Shown piece by piece: positions 26,918-35,230 of a stretch of DNA of 64,000 bases. Where the stretch lies: assembly GCA_028288025.1 (NCBI GenBank), contig JAQBOM010000027.1:61066-125065 (forward strand). The letters run 5' to 3'. The position numbers and the translations under genes are program-made. Source of the DNA: Mucilaginibacter sp. (GTDB lineage: Bacteria > Bacteroidota > Bacteroidia > Sphingobacteriales > Sphingobacteriaceae). How positions within the stretch are numbered: the first letter of the stretch is position 1; the number at the start of each line of letters is the position of its first letter. The notes below the pieces were generated by a model that did not search any database, was not told where the DNA came from, and saw only the letters and a program-made list of their open reading frames with translations.

Positions 26918-27189
26918 AAATCCTGGCAAATTTAGTTGAAAAGACGTCCGAATAATTGTAAATGTATAAGGTCTATCAACCCATAAATATAATCCAAAAA
27001 CCTTCGTTAGTTGATAGTTTTTTTTAACGTTTTCCCACCGCTACTTCGTTTGACATCCCCGAACGAGCGATTTTATGGTCAATATTTTGATTATCAGCCG
27101 ATTGACTGGAATAACCTCATACTAAAGGACGTTCATAAATATTTTAAGATAATATGAATTGCCGGGATAGTTGCAAGTTGACCATTAAT

Positions 27190-27455
27190 GTCCTTCGAGC
27201 CGTCCGAACAATCGCAGCGTAGCGGAGGTGGTGCGAGCTGAGCAACGGGTCTACGCAGAGAGAGCGTAGCGGCAGCGTAGAATGTCTTGACACGAACAAC
27301 ATGGATTAGGGTTGAATGCAGCGGGGCGGGAATGTGCCGGCATGCAACGCGATCCCTGTTGTGAAGCCCGTTGTGAGAGAGCAGGCGAGCCAAACACAAA
27401 AAGCGGTTGGCTGAGACTGTGCTGAACGGACGTGAAGCTTAGTATCAGCCAGAGA
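27190..27455. ncRNA. Candidate structured RNA (nested stems), orientation unknown
   Basis: A GC-rich block in otherwise AT-rich DNA with mutually compatible stems. The outer stem is CGTCCG 27201-27206 with 27427-27432. CAACGGG 27243-27249 pairs with CCCGTTG 27367-27373. Inside lie hairpin CTACGC/GCGTAG (27251-27256/27264-27269) and stem 27296-27306/27352-27362 (10 of 11 pairs), which encloses 27311-27319/27340-27348 (8 of 9). AGCCAA/TTGGCT (27388-27393/27407-27412) forms a further hairpin. No credible protein is encoded: the minus-strand frame at 27133-27399 has unlikely composition. It does not match tmRNA, RNase P or a group II intron as far as I can tell. Confidence 0.5.
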
Positions 27456-27494
27456 GAGCTTTTATGGTGAACGACCTTACTCCAACAAAAATGT

Positions 27495-27583
27495 ATGCCA
27501 GGTTTGGCCCGCGATAGCGGAAATAGCCAGTCAACTATTTTTGTGCTTGAAAAGCGCTAAAATAGTTGATCGTAACCTGGCAT
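27495..27583. repeat. 89-bp nested inverted repeat
   Basis: Outer arms ATGCCAGGTT/AACCTGGCAT (27495-27504/27574-27583) and inner arms CAACTATTTT/AAAATAGTTG (27532-27541/27559-27568) are each perfect 10-bp pairs. A small side hairpin CCGC-GATA-GCGG lies within the left half (27509-27520). The cruciform-like layout resembles a recombination site or a structured RNA end. It follows the candidate RNA by about 60 bp and precedes the AT-rich genes at 27744. Confidence 0.65.
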
Positions 27584-27743
27584 TTACTTTTTGTGGAGTT
27601 TGGGAGTGAACTATGCCTTATTTCCTTTTTTTTCTAAGTACACGCAAATCGTCAGGATTTCAGTTATAGCAACTTGGGCACCAGAAAAAACTATCTTCCA
27701 AGTATCTTATCTTATTAAATATAAATTATCTTTAATAAAGGTT

Positions 27744-28463
27744 ATGACAATGGATTTCAATATTTTTAGAGGTAAAACTGGACTTTTAATGTCACTAGCG
27801 TACTTTTCAGCGTTCGTGGCATTTTTACTTGGATTGTTATATGGGTTTTATTCCCCTAATAAAGATAAGGACATCGATAACTTAAATGCTCAAGCAAAAC
27901 TTATCAGACAAAAAGAAAAATTAGAGTTCAAAGCGTTAAAGGGCGAAATAAACAAACTTAATTTAAAACTTGTTGATACAAACCAATTTGTATTTAACGC
28001 AGATAGAGGTGATTTGCCACTTTTAACAGTAGATAATCATACACGCGTTAAAATATATCCAGGACATGTAGATGGGTTGTGGCATCAAGACGCAGATGCA
28101 AAACTAGGTGATGAGATAGCTATCCAAATAAAGTATACAAATAGTAGCGATTTTGCCGTCAATGATGTATCGGTGAACATATCATTATACCATACACATT
28201 CTGACAGGTCAATCATAGGCGTTGGCAATTTACGAGTAGCGGGGAAAATTGTCAAAGTCGGCGTTATAGAGATTTACTGTGAAAGTAAAGGGTTGCAGTT
28301 ATCATTACTTTCGGAACAAAGCTCGTGGATAAAATACCCAGATACTTTGAAGCGTATTAGGATCAATTCAGAAAATGTGTTCACACCGAAGTCATTTTAC
28401 GTTGGAAATGTGCCTGCACATTGGTATGGGGTCATTACAACCCATTTTAATCTCACACACTAA
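27744..28463 (+). CDS. Membrane-anchored hypothetical protein (single N-terminal TM)
   Basis: I chose the ATG at 27744 (239 residues), because the in-frame upstream part is not protein-like and overlaps no signal. An N-terminal TM (about 13-35, LLMSLAYFSAFVAFLLGLLYG) is followed by a charged helix (KDIDNLNAQAKLIRQKEKLE). A beta-rich extracytoplasmic or cytoplasmic domain (DEIAIQIKYTNSSDFAVNDV) then resembles a beta-sandwich of the DUF11 or CARDB type in strand pattern only. AT-rich codon use marks it as acquired. The next gene has the same layout, so they may form a pair. Confidence 0.6.
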   Translation: MTMDFNIFRGKTGLLMSLAYFSAFVAFLLGLLYGFYSPNKDKDIDNLNAQAKLIRQKEKLEFKALKGEINKLNLKLVDTNQFVFNADRGDLPLLTVDNHTRVKIYPGHVDGLWHQDADAKLGDEIAIQIKYTNSSDFAVNDVSVNISLYHTHSDRSIIGVGNLRVAGKIVKVGVIEIYCESKGLQLSLLSEQSSWIKYPDTLKRIRINSENVFTPKSFYVGNVPAHWYGVITTHFNLTH

Positions 28464-28525
28464 ATAGCATTATATGCACAGAATTATTAAAACTCAACGC
28501 GATTTATTTTTATCTAAATAAAAAT

Positions 28526-29302
28526 ATGGATGACCATTATAACGGCCTTTTTTTTAAGTCGATATATAAAATAAGTGCATTGATTATAGCTGTAAGCGCT
28601 ATTGCCGCCGCCGGCGAGCGTGTTGGGGGGATTTTATCTAATTACAAAAACTCAATATACGAAAATAATTCTCGCTTATCGGACTCCATTAATAATCTGA
28701 AAGATTCATTATTGTATGATTCAATCGGCATGAAAAATTGGTCCGCAGACAGCCTTCATAAAATATCATTTATTTCAGATTCAAATAACACACCCATATT
28801 CAGTGCAACAACCGCCCGCACAAATGTGCAATTTAGCAAAGCTGATTTATGGAAAAAAGAAATTAACGTGTATGAAGGAGATTCCCTTTTCGTCGCGATC
28901 AGATTTAAAAATATTAGTAATATATCCATTCCGTTCTTAAAAATAATTTGCGGTCTATACCCAGGTTCTCAAAAATTTTATGCTGTTTTTTTAGCAGGTA
29001 ATCAGTTTATTCTCAAAGATTCGATAACAACAAATTTTATTGCTAATCCTGGGGTTATACTAGCATTAGATACCGGTCAAACTTTAATAATCAAAGACAA
29101 TAAGTACAAAAGAATTAATCCTTTCAACGATAAATATTTAATGGGTTATCCGTTAGGGACGATAAAAAATAAAAAAATTACAACAATAGTTTATTCTTTT
29201 AAGGTAAAGAAAATATCACCAAAGTCGTTTTTACAATTAAAAAGAATGACGGAAGATACCCTCAAAAAGTTGGAAAAAAGATACAAAAAGGGCTTTCTTT
29301 AA
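28526..29302 (+). CDS. Membrane-anchored hypothetical protein, second of a similar pair
   Basis: This 258-residue protein has an N-terminal TM at about 13-30 (YKISALIIAVSAIAAAG), a linker rich in Asn and Ser, then a beta-rich domain with INVYEGDSLFVAIRFKNISN. The same element, an E/D-G/K-D-x-hydrophobic strand followed by F/Y-x-N-x-S, occurs in the upstream protein (DEIAIQIKYTNSS). The parallel suggests shared ancestry or partners of one complex. It is convergent with the ATPase gene at 29321. Function unknown. Confidence 0.6.
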   Translation: MDDHYNGLFFKSIYKISALIIAVSAIAAAGERVGGILSNYKNSIYENNSRLSDSINNLKDSLLYDSIGMKNWSADSLHKISFISDSNNTPIFSATTARTNVQFSKADLWKKEINVYEGDSLFVAIRFKNISNISIPFLKIICGLYPGSQKFYAVFLAGNQFILKDSITTNFIANPGVILALDTGQTLIIKDNKYKRINPFNDKYLMGYPLGTIKNKKITTIVYSFKVKKISPKSFLQLKRMTEDTLKKLEKRYKKGFL

Positions 29303-29320
29303 CCAAAGCTAGTTAACAGA

Positions 29321-30502
29321 TCACAACTCGGCTATTGTAAAGGCGCTAAACCCGGCAGTTCCTATCCCATCAATCGTTAACCTTACATAAAAATTGAACC
29401 GCGGTAAATTGATAAAATCTTTAATCGTGAACGTTGGGTAAAATTCTTCAGCCATAATTTTTGCATCGCTGGTTCCTAGGCGAAAACAAATTATTGTCCC
29501 CGCATTTCCCAAAATTGCATTTCGCGCCTCTTCCGGTAATTGATCCCAATATTGATGTGTTAGAAATAATCCAACTTTAAATTTGCGCACTTCGCTTAAC
29601 ATGCTTGCAAATGACGTTGTGATAAATGAATGGCATTCGTCAATGTAAACCATAAATGGCTTTCTTTCTTGTTCCTCGAGTTTTGCTCGCCTCATGGCTA
29701 TCGTTTGAATACTGGTTGTTAGCAGGCTTCCTAATATCTGCGATACGTCTTCGCCAATAATGCCTTTGGAGAGGTTACAAATCAGAATCTTGCCGCTATT
29801 CATCACTTCTTCAATAGAAACACCATGCAGTTGCCCAACTATGCCTTTCAAGATCGAATTTACGTTAAATACCCCGGCTTTATTTAGAATAGGCATAATG
29901 GCCTCAGATCGAAATGTTGGCGAATATTTATCATATTCATTATGCCAAAATGAGCGTATAACGGTATTGTCAGTATATTGAAGTACGAGGTTTCTATAGG
30001 CTTGGTCTAACAGTAAAGGTTGTATATCAAGTAATGTAGCAGCCGGGTATTCTAAGAGCGTTAAAACGGTATATCGCAAGATATATTCCAACCGTGGCCC
30101 CCAACTGTCTCCCCATATCTTTTTAAATGCTAGGACAGTTTCAGAAGCGACTAAATGCCTTTCTTCAATTGGAACGCCATGCAGCGGGTTTAGGCCTGTG
30201 GGGTGGGCTTGGTCGGTGGCATCGAAGTAGATGACGTCTTGCTTCCTATGGGCTGGGATATGCTCTAAAATCGTTTTACACGCATCTCCGTGGGGTTCTA
30301 TGAGGCAAACCCCATATCCTTTATGAATATCGTCTATTGCCATGTTTAACAGCAATGTCGTTTTTCCGCTCCCGGTTTTACCAATGCTATAAATGTGCGA
30401 AAAACGGTCTTGCAATTTGATCCCAAACAGTTTGTTGGAATTGCGAAAGTTAGTGTAGCCGATGGGGGTGAACGGTTTTGAATGGTCATAGGAATTAATC
30501 AT
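29321..30502 (-). CDS. HerA/VirB4-TraD-like conjugative ATPase (coupling-protein type)
   Basis: This 393-residue P-loop ATPase has Walker A GKTGSGKTT at 41-49, a region GVCLIEPHGDACKTILEHIP typical of DUF87/TraD-like motors (the D/E-P-H-G-D motif), and Walker B MVYIDECHSF near residue 285. Homologues on Bacteroidota mobile elements feed the relaxase-DNA complex to a secretion channel. There is no N-terminal membrane segment, so it is shorter than classical TraD/TraG coupling proteins. It could instead be a HerA-type translocase. The distance from the relaxase (25 kb) is compatible with one large mobilizable element. Confidence 0.75.
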   Translation of the reverse strand: MINSYDHSKPFTPIGYTNFRNSNKLFGIKLQDRFSHIYSIGKTGSGKTTLLLNMAIDDIHKGYGVCLIEPHGDACKTILEHIPAHRKQDVIYFDATDQAHPTGLNPLHGVPIEERHLVASETVLAFKKIWGDSWGPRLEYILRYTVLTLLEYPAATLLDIQPLLLDQAYRNLVLQYTDNTVIRSFWHNEYDKYSPTFRSEAIMPILNKAGVFNVNSILKGIVGQLHGVSIEEVMNSGKILICNLSKGIIGEDVSQILGSLLTTSIQTIAMRRAKLEEQERKPFMVYIDECHSFITTSFASMLSEVRKFKVGLFLTHQYWDQLPEEARNAILGNAGTIICFRLGTSDAKIMAEEFYPTFTIKDFINLPRFNFYVRLTIDGIGTAGFSAFTIAEL

Positions 30503-30623
30503 GTTACTTTTTAATCGTATGCAAAAATTAACCCCGGCTCTAGATAAGTAAAGCGGTACTTGAACCCCTTCGGACTATACTTATTTCATCTTTTTAAACC
30601 AGTCAAAATATATCTATACAAGT

Positions 30624-30836
30624 TTGTTTGTGCATGATATTATGACTTCACTAGGCAAAAGAATTAGTAACGTACCCAAAGTGGAGCCACGTAGTCTTTT
30701 GCCTAGTAGCATAGACGTTACGCGTGGCTCCACTTTGGGTTTTAACAATGAGGATCAGTCAGCAGAGGCATTAGTTGAGCAACTGGCTAAATTGATAATT
30801 AAGGTATATCTATATGAAAAACGAAATACAAAATGA
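30624..30836 (+). CDS. Possible small leader protein before the serine recombinase
   Basis: A 70-residue frame overlaps the recombinase start by 23 bp. Its middle (SNVPKVEPRSLLPSSIDVTR) lies over the interlocked inverted repeats and its end (EDQSAEALVEQLAKLIIKVY) looks like an amphipathic helix. Coupling to the recombinase is plausible. However, the repeats constrain the bases, so the frame may be accidental. Confidence 0.35.
   Translation: MFVHDIMTSLGKRISNVPKVEPRSLLPSSIDVTRGSTLGFNNEDQSAEALVEQLAKLIIKVYLYEKRNTK
30651..30740. repeat. Interlocked inverted repeats A-B-C-A'-B'-C' upstream of recombinase
   Basis: Three perfect inverted pairs are interleaved rather than nested: A CTAGGCAAAAGA 30651-30662 with A' 30695-30706; B GTAACGT 30667-30673 with B' 30715-30721; C ACCCAAAGTGGAGCCACG 30674-30691 with C' 30723-30740. 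This order gives mutually exclusive or pseudoknotted RNA, or paired protein-binding sites on DNA. It lies 74 bp before the serine recombinase start. Confidence 0.8.
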
Positions 30837-32466
30837 GGGTATTAAAAATGCTGTAGTTTATTGCCGGGTGTCTAGTAGAGAGCAGGTTGAAGAAGGAAAC
30901 AGTCTTACATCGCAAGAGCGATTGTGTCGAGAATACGCCCTAAAAGAGGGGTATGAAGTTATAGAAGCATTTATCGAAAAGGGCGAGAGCGCCAAAACCG
31001 CCGAACGCAAAGAGTTGCAAAAGTTACTGGCGTTTTGTACTCAAAAAAAGGGGCTTGTTCAAGCGGTGATCGCTTATAAGGTCGACCGCATTTCACGCAA
31101 CATTGCCGATTACTCCTACATCCGTGTGAAATTGAAGAAGTACGGCGTTGAAATTAAGTCGGTTACTGAATACTTCGAGGATACTCCTGCAGGCCGATTT
31201 ATGGAAAACATCATTGCAAACGTTGGGCAATTTGATAATGACGTGCGTGCGGAACGCTGCACTGGTGGCATGCGGGAAGCAATGATTGAGGGACGGTATG
31301 TTTGGACGGCGCCGGCTGGATATGTGAATAGAAAAGTCAATGGCAAATCGACTATAGTGCAAACTGACCAAGCGGCCCTTGTAAAAGAGGTATTTGAATT
31401 AATATCCCAAAATAGTTTGTCCACTGAGCAAATACGGTTAAAAATGATTGCAAAAGGCTTGGTAAGTAGAAGAGGAAATTCAATCCATCGCGGGCATTTT
31501 TTTAGACTTATTCGCAATCCAATTTATAAAGGAGTGATAAATAAATTCGGCGAAACTCATCGAGGAACTTTTGAACCTATAGTATCAGAAGAACTATTTG
31601 ATTATGTACAGTTGGTACTAAAAGGACGGACAAATAAGACAAAAACGTATATATACGACAATCCCGATTTCCCGTTGCGACGATTTGTCGTAAACGGCGA
31701 AGGCAAGCAACTTACGGGCTATTGGGCTAAGGGCAAACGCAAGAAGTATGCTTATTATTCATTTCAGCATCCAGGCAGCACCATTGCTAAAGAGGTGCTT
31801 GAAAACAAGTATGTAGCGTTTATGGCCCGCTATTCTTTTGATACCAGGCATTTAAATCTAATGAAAGAGTTCTTGTTGAAATATATTGACGAAAATGCAA
31901 ACTCCGAAAATCGCAATAGCAATGTAATTGAAAATCGCGTTGATGAAGTCAATAGGAAAATTGACCACTTAATCGGCTTACAGGAAGAAGGCGGGATAAG
32001 TACGAAGATTCTATTTAATCGAATTGGTATATTGGAAAAAGAATTAGAAGAGTTAACGTGGCTTTTAAAAGCAAAAAAGAGTCCCATTATCAATATTCCC
32101 GAATTGATGGCATTTGCGTCCGAGGTATTAATCAACCCGGAATTGCTTTGGGTAAAAAGCCCTTTAGAAATAAGGCAACAATTACAGGTGTTCGACTTTC
32201 CGAAAGGCGTCGTATTTAATGGAAAAAAATTTCGAACACCAAAAGTATGCAGTATTTACAAGGTGAAAGAGGACTTTCGCAGGGCAAAATTCCTTAGAGT
32301 GGACTCGAAGGACGTAGGAAAAAACACCGTGTCTACCCACTCTTCGAAGATAAACATCATTCATACAAAGGAATATTGGACAGCAATAGTTAACGAGCTA
32401 CTCACCCTCAAAAACATATTGCATCCTACCCCGTCTATAGCAGTTTCTGATTTATCCCTTATTTAG
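30814..32466 (+). CDS. Large serine recombinase (site-specific integrase), zinc-ribbon cysteines missing
   Basis: This 550-residue protein has an N-terminal resolvase domain with catalytic S20 (VVYCRVSSREQ), R-containing helix YKVDRISRN, then a recombinase domain (KGLVSRRGNSIHRGHFFRLI, then NPIYKGVIN). In large serine recombinases the next part is a zinc ribbon of C-x-x-C ... C type, but here LRRFVVNGEGKQLTGYW and KYAYYSF (residues 288-317) contain no cysteine at those positions. A long coiled C-terminus follows. It is the likely integrase of this element, acting on unidentified att sites; loss of zinc binding may be tolerated or may weaken DNA recognition. Confidence 0.85.
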   Translation: MKNEIQNEGIKNAVVYCRVSSREQVEEGNSLTSQERLCREYALKEGYEVIEAFIEKGESAKTAERKELQKLLAFCTQKKGLVQAVIAYKVDRISRNIADYSYIRVKLKKYGVEIKSVTEYFEDTPAGRFMENIIANVGQFDNDVRAERCTGGMREAMIEGRYVWTAPAGYVNRKVNGKSTIVQTDQAALVKEVFELISQNSLSTEQIRLKMIAKGLVSRRGNSIHRGHFFRLIRNPIYKGVINKFGETHRGTFEPIVSEELFDYVQLVLKGRTNKTKTYIYDNPDFPLRRFVVNGEGKQLTGYWAKGKRKKYAYYSFQHPGSTIAKEVLENKYVAFMARYSFDTRHLNLMKEFLLKYIDENANSENRNSNVIENRVDEVNRKIDHLIGLQEEGGISTKILFNRIGILEKELEELTWLLKAKKSPIINIPELMAFASEVLINPELLWVKSPLEIRQQLQVFDFPKGVVFNGKKFRTPKVCSIYKVKEDFRRAKFLRVDSKDVGKNTVSTHSSKINIIHTKEYWTAIVNELLTLKNILHPTPSIAVSDLSLI

Positions 32467-32483
32467 TCTCATTATTACAAACT

Positions 32484-33728
32484 CTAATTTTCGCTATAAA
32501 GGTTATAAATCAAATGATGAATTTTGATTCTTTTGTAGGCGTCTTCCGGGAATACATGTTCGGAAACAAAATGTGCATCATTTAATTTCTTGTAGCCATT
32601 TTTATAACCAGCATGACTTTGTATAACCTGCGGGATTTGTGTGAGTATTTTTGTGAAATCCCTATTCTTACAGAACATAATTATCACACCATAATTTTGG
32701 CGCCATGTTACATACCCTATAAGTTGGTCTATCGTCCCTGTATATATTTTTTCACCGCCCCAGTTTTTACACTCAAAAATTAAGATTTCCCCTTTTTGTA
32801 TTTTTAAATGAATGTCGGTTTTTCCTTTTTTCACAAACGTCTCTCCCGTGGCATCGCCTTTAAATGCTCCATTTAATGCTGAAAGTATTAAATCCCTCAA
32901 TTGTTCTTCCCCTAAACTTTTAACTGTTCCCGGCGTTCTTTCTAAACTTTGCATTTGGAATTCTATAAAATCTAAAATAGGCGACAATTTATCTTCATCA
33001 AAAATCAATTGTTCAGGAAGTTTTGGCGTCGGTTTATCTACCCTTACAAACTCTTTAGGCGAAATATTGATGTTTTTTATCTGTGATTGGGCGCTTTGCT
33101 TAAGAGGTATTCTTATTTTTTGTGTAAGGGAGTCAAGTCTTCCCTTATCCTCTTCTATTTGGGATCTTCTTTGAGTGATAACTTCCTTAATATTATTATT
33201 AAGATTAGCGTTCTGAATCTGTATGTTGTCATTTTTACTGGCTAAAGTCTGAATAAGCTGTTCTGAAATCGAATTGACTTGATTAGCAATTTGGTCATCG
33301 GGCAAATTTCCCCCATACCATTTAGTGTCAAATGAATATGACACCTCATAAGTATTGTATTTAACAGCCTCCTCGAATCCATCAAGGTACCGCGTACTTC
33401 CATGTAGAATTTTTATTAATTCAAGATTTGGATTCGGTTGAATAGGAATAGTTATAATCGCAGATTGGTATTCAAAATCAAAGTCTCCGTCCTCTCTATA
33501 GCCCCACTCCCTACGCCCTGCTGAAATTGTCCTGATTTCTCTCTTAATTTCAAAAGCTAAGCCATCAGCTGCAAATTCTATCGGCGTCAATGCATATCTT
33601 TGATAATAAAAATCCGCAAGTTGGTCCACTTCCGAGCCGATAATTTGAGTATCTGTTTCATGTAATATTTGTTTTTTTGCTTTTTCTAGGGCGTCGCTAT
33701 AATAAGCGTTGAATGATTGTCCGTACAT
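32484..33728 (-). CDS. Hypothetical protein with C-terminal PD-(D/E)XK nuclease-like domain
   Basis: This 414-residue protein has an N-terminal domain of about 160 residues, a helical linker (about 165-215) and a C-terminal domain with GKTDIHLKIQKGEILIFECKNWGG. D305, E319 and K321 form the PD-(D/E)XK triad, and FECKNW is typical of Mrr-like restriction domains. It stands alone, divergent from the XRE gene at 33906. A nuclease acting on foreign DNA is the likely role, with specificity unknown. AT-rich codon use indicates transfer. Confidence 0.68.
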   Translation of the reverse strand: MYGQSFNAYYSDALEKAKKQILHETDTQIIGSEVDQLADFYYQRYALTPIEFAADGLAFEIKREIRTISAGRREWGYREDGDFDFEYQSAIITIPIQPNPNLELIKILHGSTRYLDGFEEAVKYNTYEVSYSFDTKWYGGNLPDDQIANQVNSISEQLIQTLASKNDNIQIQNANLNNNIKEVITQRRSQIEEDKGRLDSLTQKIRIPLKQSAQSQIKNINISPKEFVRVDKPTPKLPEQLIFDEDKLSPILDFIEFQMQSLERTPGTVKSLGEEQLRDLILSALNGAFKGDATGETFVKKGKTDIHLKIQKGEILIFECKNWGGEKIYTGTIDQLIGYVTWRQNYGVIIMFCKNRDFTKILTQIPQVIQSHAGYKNGYKKLNDAHFVSEHVFPEDAYKRIKIHHLIYNLYSEN

Positions 33729-33905
33729 TGTGTTATTTGTTAACCAAGTGCCTGAACCGAAATACTATTATTTGGCTCATGAAGTCCATAAAGTGGAAAA
33801 GGTTTTTGCGTAAAAGTATTCATAAATTTAAATAGTTAAAGCGGCGGTTTATTCACACGGTCTACTTTACTTTTCCCATACATGAACTATAACTATACTA
33901 TTCAC

Positions 33906-34184
33906 ATGGAAAAAGAAAACCAACTTATTCCAATTACAAACCGGTTGAGGATGTTTCGCAAATTGCGAGGCTACAAACAGAAAGAAGTTGCTGACATATT
34001 AGGATTATATGACGCACTTCCGGTTCGGCTATGGGAGCAAGGTAAGATGTTGCCCAATTCACAAAACCTTATTAAGCTAAGTATTCTGTACAGAACTTAT
34101 CCTAATGAATTGTATGCCGAATATTGCATGGAATTGAAACGCGCGCTCGACGTGAAGGAATTCAATGCATTCAAAAATTTCTAA
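33906..34184 (+). CDS. XRE-like helix-turn-helix regulator
   Basis: A Cro/CI-type domain: NRLRMFRKLRGYKQKEVADI, then LGLYDALPVRLWEQGKMLPN and a trailing helix (KLSILYRTYPNELY). I chose the ATG at 33906; an in-frame ATG at 33882 would add eight residues. It precedes two small genes (34294 and 34532), a trio also found on other Bacteroidota elements as I recall. It is probably an operon regulator. Confidence 0.75.
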   Translation: MEKENQLIPITNRLRMFRKLRGYKQKEVADILGLYDALPVRLWEQGKMLPNSQNLIKLSILYRTYPNELYAEYCMELKRALDVKEFNAFKNF

Positions 34185-34293
34185 CGGCCAAACCAAAGGC
34201 TGTCCTTTAGTAATTTTTTGTTTGCCTTAACAATCGACCGAACAATCGAAATTTTAAAAAATTCGACCGACCGAAACAATTATTATAAATTTT

Positions 34294-34551
34294 ATGAACC
34301 ATATTAATTCATATATATACACTCCAATTGAAATTCAACTTGCAAATGAGATAGCAAATAGGCTCAAGGACCCGGCGGGCCTTTCTCAATTCCTAAAATA
34401 CACTAAAGAAGTTCCACACGAAATTTTGCGGCAATTCTTAAATAATGCTTGCTCTGTGTCTGATAATTATGTAGAAAAATCACGTGCTGCCATATTCGTT
34501 AGTAATGTAAAAAAGTATAAGTTATACGGCGATGCTTATCCTCGGAATTAG
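34294..34551 (+). CDS. Small hypothetical protein (85 aa)
   Basis: A mainly helical protein (EIQLANEIANRLKDPAGLSQFL) with no recognised domain. The pattern KDPAGLSQFLKYTKEVPHEIL resembles the polar N-terminal part of uncharacterised Bacteroidota element proteins. Its end overlaps the RuvC-like gene by 20 bp, so they are probably co-translated. Confidence 0.6.
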   Translation: MNHINSYIYTPIEIQLANEIANRLKDPAGLSQFLKYTKEVPHEILRQFLNNACSVSDNYVEKSRAAIFVSNVKKYKLYGDAYPRN

Positions 34552-34999
34552 TCTTGGTACTACCACCGCAGGCATAGCAGTCGTTAACAACAAAGAATTA
34601 TTACAGTCCCAAACCCATTCTTTTCGAGAGGTGTGGTCTGAACATAAGGCTGACAAAATTGTCAAAAAATTCCATTATTATATTCAACAGTACCGCGTTG
34701 AAATCGTAGTGATCAAGCTTCCGCCAAAATCGCATCGATCCCCGCCTGTATTATTACTGCTTGAAAAGGTTGTCGACCTTTGTACATATAAAGGTTGTAT
34801 GGTACAAACATGCACTAAGCAAGATATTAAGCGGCGCATTCCAGGGGCGAAAAACAATGACGACATTATGCTCTTTGCGATAACTCAATATCCAATCATT
34901 ACGCCTGAATATACACAAGCATTGGCAGGCAAAAATCAGTATCATAAAAAGCTATTCGAAGCGGTGGTCGCCGCGCATCTATTTGGCTCAAAAGATTAG
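34532..34999 (+). CDS. RuvC/RNase H-fold protein with altered catalytic positions
   Basis: This 155-residue protein begins MLILGISLGTTTAGIAVVNN, the first beta-hairpin of a RuvC/YqgF-like fold, but position 7 is Ser where the catalytic Asp is usual. The second acidic strand reads EIVVIKLPP, with K62 where a Glu would be expected. The C-terminus has YHKKLFEAVVAAHL. Later acids (D110, D111, E143) remain. The fold is recognisable while catalysis looks compromised, so a DNA-binding role is possible. It overlaps the 85-aa gene by 20 bp. Confidence 0.6.
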   Translation: MLILGISLGTTTAGIAVVNNKELLQSQTHSFREVWSEHKADKIVKKFHYYIQQYRVEIVVIKLPPKSHRSPPVLLLLEKVVDLCTYKGCMVQTCTKQDIKRRIPGAKNNDDIMLFAITQYPIITPEYTQALAGKNQYHKKLFEAVVAAHLFGSKD

Positions 35000-35123
35000 T
35001 TTATCCCTACTCTTTTACTTTACTTTTTCACAACAAGCCGACTCACTCGATTTCTTTGACAATCGGCTCAAGCACATGTAAAAACTCCATCAGGTGTTCT
35101 AAATATCTCCCTTCTGGGCTACT

Positions 35124-35160
35124 AAAAACGCAGTTTTCTCACACGAGAGCTGCGTTTTTT
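35124..35160. terminator. Rho-independent terminator (bidirectional-looking)
   Basis: AAAAACGCAG at 35124-35133 pairs with CTGCGTTTTT at 35150-35159; the stem is flanked by A and T runs on either side. It lies between the RuvC-like gene and the convergent TPR gene, so it can end both transcripts. Confidence 0.8.
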
Positions 35161-35230
35161 GCGTCATGGGGCGAACAATGGGTAAAGTTTTAATGAATTT
35201 GAAAGAATCTCACCGAGGCAACCAAACTCA

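Noticed and set aside
27133..27399. Minus-strand frame of 88 residues in the GC-rich block
   Set aside because: Its residue content (many H, R, C, P) is unlike a protein and the bases are explained by complementary stems.
27190..27455. Group II intron or RNase P as explanation of the stems
   Set aside because: No domain V GAGCC...GGTTC signature, no P4 core of RNase P and no reverse transcriptase nearby.
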